Part shown: positions 35,508 to 44,253 of the stretch, in pieces
How positions within the stretch are numbered: the first letter of the stretch is position 1
Layout: each line of letters begins with the position of its first letter
Origin: Atlanticothrix silvestris CENA357
Lineage (GTDB): Bacteria; Cyanobacteriota; Cyanobacteriia; Cyanobacteriales; Nostocaceae
Length of the DNA: 64,000 bases
Direction: 5' to 3'
Assembly (NCBI RefSeq): GCF_016056295.1
Contig: NZ_JAECZB010000102.1
Location: 62,001-126,000, forward strand
Translations under genes and position numbers: made by a program
Notes under the pieces: generated by a model
The model's input: the letters and a program-made list of their open reading frames with translations, nothing else
What the model was told of the DNA's origin: nothing
Database searches by the model: none

Positions 35508-38435
35508 GTGACAGAAACTGGAAGCTATAAAGATACTGTAAATTTACCCAAGACTAACTTTGACATGCGGGCAAACGCCATCAAGCGTGAGCCTGAAATC
35601 CAAAAATTCTGGGAAGAAAATAAAATTTACGATCGCCTGTCCGAAAATAACTCAGGCGAATTATTTATACTGCACGATGGGCCTCCCTACGCTAATGGCT
35701 CACTTCATATTGGTCATGCCTTAAATAAAATTCTCAAAGATATTATTAACCGCTACCAACTGCTGAAAGGGCGTAAAGTTCGCTACGTTCCTGGTTGGGA
35801 TTGTCACGGTTTACCAATTGAACTGAAAGTTTTGCAGAACATGAAATCAGCAGAACGGCAAAACTTAACGCCTTTACAACTGCGGCAGAAAGCGGAAGAA
35901 TTTGCTCTAACTACGGTAGATGACCAGCGCCAAAATTTTAAACGCTATGGTATTTGGGGTGATTGGGAACATCCTTATCTAACTCTGAAGCCTGCTTATG
36001 AGGCGGCGCAAATTGGCGTGTTTGGTCAGATGTTCTTGAAAGGCTATATCTATCGCGGTTTGAAACCTGTTCACTGGAGTCCCAGTTCTAAGACTGCTTT
36101 GGCTGAAGCTGAGTTGGAATATCCCGAAGGTCACGTTTCCCGCAGTATCTATACAGCTTTTGCAGTTACAAGTTTGGCGGAAGCTGTAAAACCAGTTTTG
36201 GGAGAATATCTCTCAGATTTGGGTGTCGCTGTATGGACGACTACGCCTTGGACTATTCCGGGGAATTTGGCTGTGGCGGTGAATGGCGATTTGAATTATG
36301 CGGTGGTGGAAGTTTCACGCAAAGAGAAGTTGCGTGCGGGGGTTCCCCCCGTTGAGCAAACTTCGGTGGACGCAGAGGCGCAAAGGGAATTTAAGTATTT
36401 GATTGTGGCTGCTGATTTGGTGGAGAGTTTATCTTCTACTTTGGGAGTTGAGTTAACTGTAAAAGCTACGTTCAAGGGGCAAGATTTAGAACATACTACT
36501 TACCGTCATCCTTTATTTGACCGGGAAAGTCCGATTGTGGTAGGTGGTGATTACATCACAACTGAGTCGGGTACTGGGTTGGTACACACTGCACCCGGTC
36601 ATGGTCAAGAAGATTACATTGTTGGTCAACGCTACGGTTTGCCTATCCTTGCACCAGTGGATGACAATGGCAATTTTACCGAAGAAGCGGGAGAGTTTGC
36701 TGGATTGAATGTGCTGGGTGATGGAAATCAGGCGGTGATTGATGCACTGGCTGCGGCTGGTTCTTTGTTGAAGGAAGAACCATATCCCCATAAATATCCT
36801 TATGATTGGCGGACGAAGAAACCAACGATTTTCCGCGCCACTGAACAATGGTTTGCTTCGGTGGAGGGATTTAGAGAAGAAGCATTAAAGGCGATCGCCA
36901 CGGTAAAATGGATTCCAGCCCAAGGTGAAAATCGGATCACGCCAATGGTAGCGGAACGTTCCGATTGGTGTATCTCTCGTCAGCGGAGTTGGGGTGTACC
37001 AATTCCCGTTTTCTACGATGAAGCTACAGGCGAACCACTGCTGAATGAGGAAACTATCAACTACGTCCAAGGAATTATCGCTGAAAAAGGTTCTGATGCT
37101 TGGTGGGAAATGTCGGTAGAGGAATTATTACCAGAATCCTATCGCCATAACGGCAAGTCTTACCGCAGAGGTACAGACACTATGGATGTATGGTTTGATT
37201 CTGGCTCATCTTGGGCAGCTGTCGCCAAACAGCGTCCAGAGTTACGCTATCCTGCTGATATATATTTGGAAGGTTCTGACCAACATCGCGGTTGGTTCCA
37301 GTCAAGTTTGCTCACCAGTGTAGCGGTAAATGACATTGCACCTTACAAAACTGTGCTAACTCACGGCTTCGCTTTAGATGAACAAGGGCGAAAGATGAGT
37401 AAGTCAGAAGGTAATGTGGTTGACCCCAATACAATCATTGAAGGCGGGAAAAATCAAAAAGTAGAACCGCCTTATGGTGCAGATGTATTGAGGTTGTGGG
37501 TATCATCGGTAGACTACTCCGGCGATGTCCGCATTGGAAAAAACATCATTAAGCAACTGAATGATGTTAGAGGCAAAATCCGCAATACAGCGCGCTTTTT
37601 GTTGGGTAGCTTGCATGATTTTGACCCGGAAAAAGATGCAGTAGCCTTCGAGGAATTGCCAGAACTTGACCGTTATATGCTGCACCGCATCACCGAAGTG
37701 TTTGAGGAAGTAACGGAAGCCTTTGAAAGTTTCCAATTCTTCCGCTTTTTCCAAACCGTGCAGAATTTCTGCGTGGTGGATTTATCCAACTTTTATTTAG
37801 ATGTTGCCAAAGATAGGTTGTACATCAGCGCTGTTGATTCTTTCCGCCGTCGCAGCTGTCAAACAGTGTTGCAGATTGCTTTAGAAAATTTAGCACGAGC
37901 GATCGCACCTGTGTTATGTCATACTGCTGAGGATATTTGGCAATATATCCCCTACAAAACACCTTATAAATCAGTGTTTGAAGCTGGTTGGGTGCAAATT
38001 GAAGAAAAATGGCGTAATCCAGAGTTAGCGGAATTTTGGCAAGCGTTGCGACAACTCCGCACCGATGTTAACAAGGTGTTAGAACAAGCCAGGATTGAAA
38101 AACTCATTGGTTCTTCTCTGGAAGCGAAGGCGTTAATTCACATACCTCACAAACAGTTAGGCGATGCTATCAAAGCCTTTAACCCCAAAAAAGGTAACGG
38201 TATTGATGAACTGCGGTATTTATTGCTGACTTCCCAAGTGGAAATATTAGATTCTACCGAGAAGTTGCAAGGATTGAAATATACAGCTAAGACAGAAGAC
38301 TGGGGAATTGGAGTAGTGAATGCAGACGGTGAAAAATGCGATCGCTGTTGGAATTATTCTACTCATGTGGGAGAATCAAAAGAACATCCCTTGTTGTGTG
38401 AACGGTGCATTCCAGCCTTAGCAGGTGAGTTTTAG
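35508..38435 (+). CDS. ileS: Isoleucyl-tRNA synthetase
   Basis: IleS charges tRNA-Ile. It shows HIGH in GPPYANGSLHIGHALNK, KMSKS in GRKMSKSEGNVVDP, the WWCISRQR-equivalent DWCISRQRSWGVP, and a C-terminal zinc finger (CDRCWNYSTHVG with LCERC). GTG 35508 is chosen; it gives VTETGSYKDTVNLPKTNF, the usual start, and 975 residues. TTG 35445 would add 21 residues of low similarity. No T-box is visible upstream. Confidence 0.96.
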   Translation: MTETGSYKDTVNLPKTNFDMRANAIKREPEIQKFWEENKIYDRLSENNSGELFILHDGPPYANGSLHIGHALNKILKDIINRYQLLKGRKVRYVPGWDCHGLPIELKVLQNMKSAERQNLTPLQLRQKAEEFALTTVDDQRQNFKRYGIWGDWEHPYLTLKPAYEAAQIGVFGQMFLKGYIYRGLKPVHWSPSSKTALAEAELEYPEGHVSRSIYTAFAVTSLAEAVKPVLGEYLSDLGVAVWTTTPWTIPGNLAVAVNGDLNYAVVEVSRKEKLRAGVPPVEQTSVDAEAQREFKYLIVAADLVESLSSTLGVELTVKATFKGQDLEHTTYRHPLFDRESPIVVGGDYITTESGTGLVHTAPGHGQEDYIVGQRYGLPILAPVDDNGNFTEEAGEFAGLNVLGDGNQAVIDALAAAGSLLKEEPYPHKYPYDWRTKKPTIFRATEQWFASVEGFREEALKAIATVKWIPAQGENRITPMVAERSDWCISRQRSWGVPIPVFYDEATGEPLLNEETINYVQGIIAEKGSDAWWEMSVEELLPESYRHNGKSYRRGTDTMDVWFDSGSSWAAVAKQRPELRYPADIYLEGSDQHRGWFQSSLLTSVAVNDIAPYKTVLTHGFALDEQGRKMSKSEGNVVDPNTIIEGGKNQKVEPPYGADVLRLWVSSVDYSGDVRIGKNIIKQLNDVRGKIRNTARFLLGSLHDFDPEKDAVAFEELPELDRYMLHRITEVFEEVTEAFESFQFFRFFQTVQNFCVVDLSNFYLDVAKDRLYISAVDSFRRRSCQTVLQIALENLARAIAPVLCHTAEDIWQYIPYKTPYKSVFEAGWVQIEEKWRNPELAEFWQALRQLRTDVNKVLEQARIEKLIGSSLEAKALIHIPHKQLGDAIKAFNPKKGNGIDELRYLLLTSQVEILDSTEKLQGLKYTAKTEDWGIGVVNADGEKCDRCWNYSTHVGESKEHPLLCERCIPALAGEF

Positions 38436-38472
38436 GCAGTAGGAAATACCATCGAATAATTTCACTTTAATC

Positions 38473-38505
38473 AAACCCAGCGTTTCCTAGTGAGGCGTTG
38501 GGTTT
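38473..38505 (+). terminator. Terminator hairpin after ileS
   Basis: AAACCCAGCG (38473-38482) pairs with CGTTGGGTTT (38496-38505) with one G-U, around a 13-nt loop, followed by CATTTATTTT. Confidence 0.75.
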
Positions 38506-38622
38506 CATTTATTTTAAATCTGAATGCATAAGTAGTAAAATTAAATAGTAAAGACTCATTAATCAAGTGATTTGTTATTGTGTAAGACTAAATTGATAAA
38601 GAATGAACAATAGGGAAAATCT

Positions 38623-38868
38623 ATGAATGATCTCTTGCAAAAAGCATTTGCCGTCGTCTCAAAACTACCTGAAACTGAACAGAATGCGATAGCTCAATTA
38701 ATTTTCCAGCAACTAGCTCAGCGTGATCAATCACTGCATCAAATACCCATAGATTTTATGCAATTCGCTGGTATCGCCAGTGATGAAGAAACCATGCTTT
38801 TGCAAGCTCTTGAACGTGAAATTGAAGAACAGCGCTCATTAGACTTGCAAAGACAAATTGATCTGTGA
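38623..38868 (+). CDS. Antitoxin-like small protein upstream of PIN toxin
   Basis: This 81-residue protein has a helical, acidic character (LPETEQNAIAQLIFQQLAQ and LQALEREIEEQRSLDLQRQ) and no clear DNA-binding motif. Its stop overlaps the GTG start of the PIN gene by 4 bp, so it is most likely the antitoxin. The C-terminal Glu/Arg-rich helix would be the toxin-binding part. Confidence 0.75.
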   Translation: MNDLLQKAFAVVSKLPETEQNAIAQLIFQQLAQRDQSLHQIPIDFMQFAGIASDEETMLLQALEREIEEQRSLDLQRQIDL

Positions 38869-39281
38869 AAAAAGCTTTATTGGATACTAATATCTTGTCA
38901 TACTTCCTACGAGGTGAGATGCAAGTTGTCAAAAAATTAAGTGAATACCAAAAGTTTCATAATAATTTGACTTTTTCTATTCTCACCTATTACGAAATCA
39001 AAAGTGGTTTACTCTACAAAGATGCACAGAAACTGCTTCAAAAATTTGAACTTCTTGCCAATAGCAGTGAAATCTTCCCACTTGATTTAGAAACAGCTAA
39101 TATTGCAAGTATCATTTACACAGACTTACGTCAAAAAGGTTTACTAATTACTCCGATTGACTTGCTTATTGCAGCATCAGCAATTCAACATGAATGTGTT
39201 TTAGTTACTGCAAATATCAAACATTTTCAAAATATTTTGAACTTAGAATATGAAAATTGGGCAGCAACTCCCTTATCATGA
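38865..39281 (+). CDS. PIN-domain toxin (VapC-like)
   Basis: This 138-residue VapC-type nuclease starts at GTG 38865. The first metal ligand is Asp7 in LLDTNILSYFLRG; Glu in TYYEIKSG and Asp in TPIDLLIAASAI are the others. VapC toxins cut tRNA or rRNA. Overlap with the antitoxin gene (GTGA) shows translational coupling. It is unrelated in sequence to the PIN toxin at 7.5 kb. Confidence 0.9.
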   Translation: MKKALLDTNILSYFLRGEMQVVKKLSEYQKFHNNLTFSILTYYEIKSGLLYKDAQKLLQKFELLANSSEIFPLDLETANIASIIYTDLRQKGLLITPIDLLIAASAIQHECVLVTANIKHFQNILNLEYENWAATPLS

Positions 39282-39613
39282 ACGATTTTATGAATACTTT
39301 TGAATTGGCTAAGTCGAACTACAAATAACAAAACAGCCAGCCCCATGAGGTTTTAATTCCTACTCGTGTACCTATACATGTATTCCCTTGTAGCGTAAAT
39401 TTTAACCCTCTTTTTCTTAAAGCGATCGCAGCACTGAGCGTAAGTTTAGCCCAATGAGGGCAGACGATCGCATCTGCGCCTTTTTAAAATCAATCTTTGA
39501 CAACAATCAGCAATTGCCCTCGTTTCAGGGTTTTCCCCGGATATTTACTCAAATACTTATAAATAACCGATACAATCGTTTAAAATGATTTAAATTATAT
39601 TTAAGCGGTTTAT
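39282..39613. other. Spacer upstream of the EACC1-caspase operon
   Basis: This 332-bp spacer carries HIP1-like sites near 39420 and an AT-rich stretch just before 39614 that is a likely promoter. No ORF and no clear operator were seen. Confidence 0.45.
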
Positions 39614-40015
39614 ATGGTAACTCAATCTAACGCTCAAGTAACCATTTCTCTTACTGAACTGGGCTTAGACGATGAGGATTTACAAACAACAGTACAAAAT
39701 TTGCTACCCCAATTAAGAGAAGTGGATGGGGTCGAAGATGCAGATTTAGTTGCAGTCGAAAACGCACCCAAAAATACAAAGGCTTTAGGCGGCTTTGTGT
39801 TGGGGTTGTTAAATGCACAAGTTAACGCCGCTAATATCAAAACTCTATTTAAATTTTTGGGCGATCGCCTCGGCAACAAACCAATTAAGATGGTGCTGAA
39901 AGCGCCTGATGGCAGAGAACTCAACCTAGAAGCTAGCAGTCGGGAAGAATTTGAGTTTGCTTTCCAAAAAGCACAGGATTTTTTGAACAATACAGCAAAC
40001 AGCAAAGATGAATAA
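39614..40015 (+). CDS. EACC1 (effector-associated constant component 1) protein
   Basis: This 133-residue protein has the EACC1 fold: a strand with the motif SLTELGLDDEDLQTTVQNLL, the acidic VDGVEDADLVAVENAP, the helical GGFVLGLLNAQVNAANIKTL and the DGRELNLEASSREEFEFAF end. EACC1 genes accompany caspase, trypsin or other effector genes in the NTP-dependent conflict systems found in multicellular bacteria. It precedes the caspase gene with an 8-bp overlap (ATGAATAA), so the two are translated together. It is thought to be a recognition or adaptor part, but its mechanism is not proven. Confidence 0.85.
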   Translation: MVTQSNAQVTISLTELGLDDEDLQTTVQNLLPQLREVDGVEDADLVAVENAPKNTKALGGFVLGLLNAQVNAANIKTLFKFLGDRLGNKPIKMVLKAPDGRELNLEASSREEFEFAFQKAQDFLNNTANSKDE

Positions 40016-41984
40016 GGTAGCACTGCTGATAGGGATTAGCGAATATGAGCCAGAATTAGCAGCGCTACCCAATGCTGTAAACGATGTTGAAGCGATGCAG
40101 CGAGTTTTGGTAAATCCAGAAATGGGTGATTTTGCACCAGAGGATGTCACGGTGCTGCAAAATCCCCAACGGCAAGATATGGAAACTGCTATTTATCACT
40201 TGTATGCTAATCGTGGAAAAGATGACTTACTGCTTTTTTATTTTTCTGGTCATGGCGTGACTGATGAGGGTGGTGACTTTTACTTCTCCACTCGTCAAAC
40301 CCAAAAAAATCAGAATGGATTGATTCCAACCACAGCTGTAGCTGCGACAAATGTCCATAACTGGATGAACAGAAGCAAGTCTAAACGACTGGTGGTAATT
40401 TTAGATTGCTGTTTTAGTGGTGCTTTTGCCAAAGGTTTGACAGCTAAAGATAGTGGGAATATAGATTTACAACAGTATTTAGGGGGTGAGGGAAGGGCAA
40501 TTCTTACGGCTTCTACTTCTACACAATATGCTTTTGAGTCTGATGGTTTAGACCTTTCGATTTACACTCACTATTTAGTAGAAGGAATTGAGAAAGGTGC
40601 AGCCGATAAAGACGGCGACGGTTTGATTGCGGTGGATGAGTTGCATGACTATGCAAAAAGCAAGGTGCAAGAAGCAGCCCCCGCTATGACACCAGAGTTT
40701 TATCCCCACAAAGAAGGTTATCGGATTTTTCTGGCGAAGTCGCCCAAGGATGACCCCAGGCTGAAGTATCGCAAGGAAGTTGAAAATCGCATCTGTGGTG
40801 GTAAGTTTACTATTCCCGCCCGTCGCCTATTAAACTCATTACGCCGTGATTTGAATCTTGACTCTAATGTTGCTGATGCTATTGAGGCTGAAGTTCAACA
40901 ACCGTATCGGGAGTATCAACGTAAATTAAAAGAATATGAAGAAACGCTGATAGAGACAATAGAAGATGAGCCGAACTTGAGTAAAGGAACTCTCAATGAC
41001 CTGAGAGATTATCAGCAATATTTAGGTTTGAGAGATGAAGATGTTGCACCCATAGAAAAAAGGATTATTGGTCAAAGAAAACCGTCTGTATCTGATCAAG
41101 CCAATCAATTTGAGTTTGACATAGTGAAGGTAGATGCTCAAGGGCAACCCATCAACCGCAGTCGTGGACGCGCCGAGTTTTTTACAGAAGACTTGGGTAA
41201 TGGCGTTGTTTTAGATATGGTGGCAATTCCTGGTGGTAAATTTATCATGGGTTCGCCAGAAAATGAGCCAGAACGAAGTGATGATGAAAGTCCACAGCAT
41301 ACTGTCACTATTCAACCCTTTTTTATGGGGAAATTTCCCGTTACCCAGGCACAATGGGCAACAGTTGCCACTTTTGATAAGGTGAATATTGATTTACAAC
41401 CCGACCCATCTAACTTTAAAGGTGCTAATCGTCCTGTGGAATGTGTTTCTTGGGACGATGCGGTTGAGTTTTGTGCCCGATTATCAAAAAAGACTGGAAA
41501 AATCTATCGCTTACCTAGTGAGGCTGAATGGGAATATGCTTGTCGGGCGGGAACAACCACGCCCTTTTATTTTGGTGAAACAATTACGACGGATTTGGCA
41601 AATTATCGTGGAACCGACTGGGATTATAAAGGAACCACGTACTTAGGTAATTATGACCAAGGCCCAAAAGGTGAATATCGGGAGCAAACAACAGATGTAG
41701 GAACATTTCCTGCTAACCCTTTTGGTTTATTTGATATGCATGGTAGTATATGGGAATGGTGTCAGGATGAGTGGCACGAAAATTATAATAATGCACCAGC
41801 AGATGGTAGCGCTTGGTTAAGTGATGATAATAATCAATCGCGTTGTCTGCGGGGCGGTTCCTGGCTCATCAATCCTGGAAACTGCCGTTCCGCGTATCGC
41901 GACAACGACATCAACCTCCGCAACAACCACTTCCTCAATTTTGGGTTTCGGGTTGTGTGTGCCGTCGGGAGGATTCTTCGGTAG
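40008..41984 (+). CDS. Caspase-like protease (peptidase C14) with C-terminal FGE/sulfatase-modifying domain
   Basis: This 658-residue protein has a caspase-fold domain at residues 1-250, with His82 in YFSGHG and Cys135 in ILDCCFSG as the catalytic pair. A helical linker at about 255-385 (ARRLLNSLRRDLNL and EYQRKLKEYEETL) follows. The C-terminal FGE-sulfatase (C-type-lectin-like) domain begins near residue 390 with IPGGKFIMGSPENEP and continues through RLPSEAEWEYACRAG and HGSIWEWCQDEW. Residues about 615-650 (LRGGSWLINPGNCRSAYRDN) carry a string of NNC codons and resemble DGR variable regions. The protein likely senses a ligand with the FGE surface and then cuts cell proteins. The upstream EACC1 gene overlaps it. 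Confidence 0.9.
   Translation: MNKVALLIGISEYEPELAALPNAVNDVEAMQRVLVNPEMGDFAPEDVTVLQNPQRQDMETAIYHLYANRGKDDLLLFYFSGHGVTDEGGDFYFSTRQTQKNQNGLIPTTAVAATNVHNWMNRSKSKRLVVILDCCFSGAFAKGLTAKDSGNIDLQQYLGGEGRAILTASTSTQYAFESDGLDLSIYTHYLVEGIEKGAADKDGDGLIAVDELHDYAKSKVQEAAPAMTPEFYPHKEGYRIFLAKSPKDDPRLKYRKEVENRICGGKFTIPARRLLNSLRRDLNLDSNVADAIEAEVQQPYREYQRKLKEYEETLIETIEDEPNLSKGTLNDLRDYQQYLGLRDEDVAPIEKRIIGQRKPSVSDQANQFEFDIVKVDAQGQPINRSRGRAEFFTEDLGNGVVLDMVAIPGGKFIMGSPENEPERSDDESPQHTVTIQPFFMGKFPVTQAQWATVATFDKVNIDLQPDPSNFKGANRPVECVSWDDAVEFCARLSKKTGKIYRLPSEAEWEYACRAGTTTPFYFGETITTDLANYRGTDWDYKGTTYLGNYDQGPKGEYREQTTDVGTFPANPFGLFDMHGSIWEWCQDEWHENYNNAPADGSAWLSDDNNQSRCLRGGSWLINPGNCRSAYRDNDINLRNNHFLNFGFRVVCAVGRILR
41851..41968 (+). 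other. Candidate DGR variable region (VR) at the 3' end of the caspase-FGE gene
   Basis: The segment encoding RGGSWLINPGNCRSAYRDN to GFRVVCAVG has an unusual run of codons ending in C: CTC ATC, then GAC AAC GAC ATC AAC CTC CGC AAC AAC CAC TTC CTC. This is what results when AAC codons of a template are randomised at A. The flanks (GGCGGTTCCTGG and GGGTTTCGGGTTGTGTG) would be the constant ends. No template repeat or reverse transcriptase is in the window. Confidence 0.6.
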
Positions 41985-42425
41985 CCCTTTATACTTTTCC
42001 CCTCTTACACTCTACACTTGTTCTTTTTCCCTTCTTACCGTCTCGCGCTCTGCGCGATCAAATATTTTTTAATTTTTGGATGAGTAATTTACATAATACA
42101 GAACACTAGCGATTTAATCAAGTGGTCTTTGTAAAAAACTAGACCCCGATTTTTCCAAAAAGTCGGGGTCTAAACCCTTTGTAAACCTTTGAGCGATCTC
42201 ATGTGAGATAATCAGCAAAACATCCGCTAATTTGCGAACAGTGTATTGCAGCTTTAGCAGGTAAGTTTTAACACACAATAAAACTTACAACGCTTGTGGG
42301 GTAAGCATCTTACCTGTCCAAATTATGCAAATTAAAACTACACTAACAACTTAATAATTAAGACTTTTAATCTAAAATTCAAAATCGTTTGACTGAGCAT
42401 AATCGAAGTCTAAAATTCAAAATTG
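41985..42425. other. Spacer downstream of the caspase-FGE gene
   Basis: The first 90 bp are pyrimidine-rich (CCCCTCTTACACTCTACAC). A hairpin at 42140-42172 is listed separately. The rest is AT-rich, without an accepted ORF; ORFs at 41821-42109 in other frames are overlaps of the caspase gene 3' end. Confidence 0.45.
42140..42172. terminator. Hairpin TAGACCCCGA / TCGGGGTCTA
   Basis: TAGACCCCGA (42140-42149) pairs perfectly with TCGGGGTCTA (42163-42172), and inner T5/A5 runs extend the stem. It is about 155 bp after the caspase gene stop and may end its transcript. It also looks like an interspersed palindrome. Confidence 0.6.
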
Positions 42426-42818
42426 CTAAGTTGTTTTCACGTTCTGACTGGATTTTTGCTCTGAATTTTTCAAACGCGTTGCCTGACTTTTGCGGATGCG
42501 ATCGCTTTTACGAACAGCACCTGCCATTTGATATTCATGGCTGTCTTTGCCGTACTTAAAAGCAACTCCAATGAGCATTTTTTCAGTTAGATCGCTTAAA
42601 GCTTTGTCCAATTCATCCATTTCAGTTTTAGAAGAGTCAATCACAGCTAGAGCAGTATTATAAGCATCTATTTTGGTGCGGTATTGCTCAATTAGTTGTG
42701 TCATGTTTTCTAAATTGCGCCCATCCCCAAAATCCATAGTACTATCAATTGCTTTAAGTCCCGCCGTTCTGAATTCAGCTTTTTCTAGAACGCGGTATGT
42801 ACGTTTTTGACGAGACAT
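42426..42818 (-). CDS. Conserved cyanobacterial protein of unknown function
   Basis: This 130-residue, highly charged helical protein contains MSRQKRTYRVLEKAEFRTAGL, then a coiled middle (IEQYRTKIDAYNTALAVID) and MLIGVAFKYGKDSHEYQMAG. I recall similar small proteins (RQKRTxRVLEKAE... KYGKxSxEYxMAG) in other filamentous cyanobacteria, without a function. There are no membrane segments. Its promoter should lie just above 42818. Confidence 0.7.
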   Translation of the reverse strand: MSRQKRTYRVLEKAEFRTAGLKAIDSTMDFGDGRNLENMTQLIEQYRTKIDAYNTALAVIDSSKTEMDELDKALSDLTEKMLIGVAFKYGKDSHEYQMAGAVRKSDRIRKSQATRLKNSEQKSSQNVKTT

Positions 42819-42942
42819 AAATCTATCCTTTTTATTCTGCTTTAGAGCTAGTTTGACTTACTAAAGCTGTATATTAGTTCAGTAAAATTCTCACAAATTG
42901 ATACATATTACAACTTCCAGTTGTGTATTTACCGCAACCATT

Positions 42943-43047
42943 ATGATTTTGTTGATGAAACGCATGGTTTTATTGATGAGAGACATGATTTTATTAATGA
43001 AACGCATGATTCTGTTGATGAAAATCGTGACTTTATTAATAAAAACC
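42943..43047. repeat. 21-bp tandem repeat, five units
   Basis: Five units of 21 bp (starts 42943, 42964, 42985, 43006, 43027) share the pattern ATGATTTTRTTGATGAAACGC, the last ones degenerate. The period is a multiple of three, so several frames stay open and encode heptads (HDFINET type on one frame, MILLMKR type on another). No ribosome site or conserved start supports translation. Confidence 0.8.
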
Positions 43048-43195
43048 CAGCTAGTTCTAAATTTTTTAACTTTATTGCAAAATTTAGAGAAATTAGCAGA
43101 CAAAATTGGTTAGGTAGTAATGCCAGGTGGAACAGGAAATATTGAAACTATGTCTTTTTAAATTATCAGCAAAAGTTATTTGACCTAACCCCCAG

Positions 43196-43255
43196 CCCCT
43201 TCCCTGCAAGGGAAGGGGAGTAAGACTCAAAGCCTCTCTCCGCCTTGGAGAGAGG
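43196..43255. repeat. Paired hairpin repeats upstream of the alpha/beta hydrolase
   Basis: CCCCTTCCCT (43196-43205) pairs with AGGGAAGGGG (43209-43218). CCTCTCTCC (43233-43241) pairs with GGAGAGAGG (43247-43255). Two such hairpins in a row are typical of a cyanobacterial interspersed palindromic repeat. Confidence 0.75.
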
Positions 43256-43302
43256 TCTTTCAGATAGTATTTAATTAAATATTGATAGATTTAGAGGAAA
43301 AT

Positions 43303-44241
43303 GTGACCACTACAGTACACTGGCAACAACGAGTTGGTAATCAGAGAGATTGGGTTTGGCGGGGTTGGCAAACTCGTTACACCTATATTCGACCTGCTCA
43401 AGAAAATCAACAAACAACACCTTTAGTCTTGCTACACGGGTTTGGTGCTTCTATTGGTCATTGGCGGCATAATTTAGAGGTGTTAGGAGAACACCACACA
43501 GTTTATGCCTTAGATATGCTAGGTTTTGGCGCTTCTGAAAAAGCCCCTGTGAATTACAGCATAGAACTGTGGGTAGAGCAGGTGTACGCTTTTTGGAAAG
43601 CTTTTATTCGTCAGCCAGTAATATTAATCGGAAATTCCAATGGTTCGCTGATTTCTATGGCCGCCGCCGCCACCCATCCTGATATGGTGCAAGGGATAGT
43701 AATGATGAGTTTACCTGATCCCTCCTTAGAACAAGAAGCGATTCCGCCTTTTCTACGACCTTTGGTCAAAGCAATTAAAAATATTGTTGCTTCTCCACTG
43801 GTATTAAAGCCTGTATTTCACTTCGTGCGCCGACCTAGTATATTGCGTCGCTGGGCCGCTATTGCTTATGCTCATCCAGAGGCAATCACCGATGAACTCA
43901 TAGACATTTTAGCTGGCCCTCCCCAAGACCGAGGTTCTGCTCGTGCTTTTAGTGCCTTGTTTAAAGCTGCGATCGCTGTTAATTTTAGTCCTAGTGTTAA
44001 GGCAGTATTACCAAATTTAACAATACCAATGCTATTAATTTGGGGGCAAAAAGACCGATTTGTTCCTCCTGTACTTGCTAATCGATTTGCTCAGTACAAC
44101 GAAAAATTGCAAATACTTCAGTTAGAAGATGTAGGTCATTGTCCCCATGATGAATGCCCAGAACAAGTAAATCGAGCAATCTTAAATTGGATTGATGGAT
44201 GCCTTGATGACACCCAGCAATTGACCGCTACTCAAAAATGA
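43303..44241 (+). CDS. Alpha/beta-hydrolase fold protein
   Basis: From GTG 43303 the protein has 312 residues. The hydrolase core is visible: oxyanion HGFGAS, nucleophile elbow IGNSNGSL (Ser), acid GQKDRFVPP (Asp) and base VGHCPHDECP (His). AGAGGA at 43293-43298 supports this start; TTG 43282 is an alternative. The family includes haloalkane dehalogenase-like and chlorophyll-related esterases of cyanobacteria; the substrate is not known. Confidence 0.9.
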   Translation: MTTTVHWQQRVGNQRDWVWRGWQTRYTYIRPAQENQQTTPLVLLHGFGASIGHWRHNLEVLGEHHTVYALDMLGFGASEKAPVNYSIELWVEQVYAFWKAFIRQPVILIGNSNGSLISMAAAATHPDMVQGIVMMSLPDPSLEQEAIPPFLRPLVKAIKNIVASPLVLKPVFHFVRRPSILRRWAAIAYAHPEAITDELIDILAGPPQDRGSARAFSALFKAAIAVNFSPSVKAVLPNLTIPMLLIWGQKDRFVPPVLANRFAQYNEKLQILQLEDVGHCPHDECPEQVNRAILNWIDGCLDDTQQLTATQK

Positions 44242-44253
44242 ACACAAAACTAC

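Noticed and set aside
41821-42109. Two ORFs of 83-88 codons at the end of the caspase gene
   Set aside because: They are other-frame readings of the FGE end and its pyrimidine-rich downstream sequence.
42891-43145. Three overlapping ORFs over the 21-bp repeat
   Set aside because: All owe their openness to the repeat; none has a convincing start.
39282-43302. DGR reverse transcriptase and template repeat near the caspase gene
   Set aside because: No reverse transcriptase gene and no second AAC-rich copy was found within the window; only a remote source is possible.
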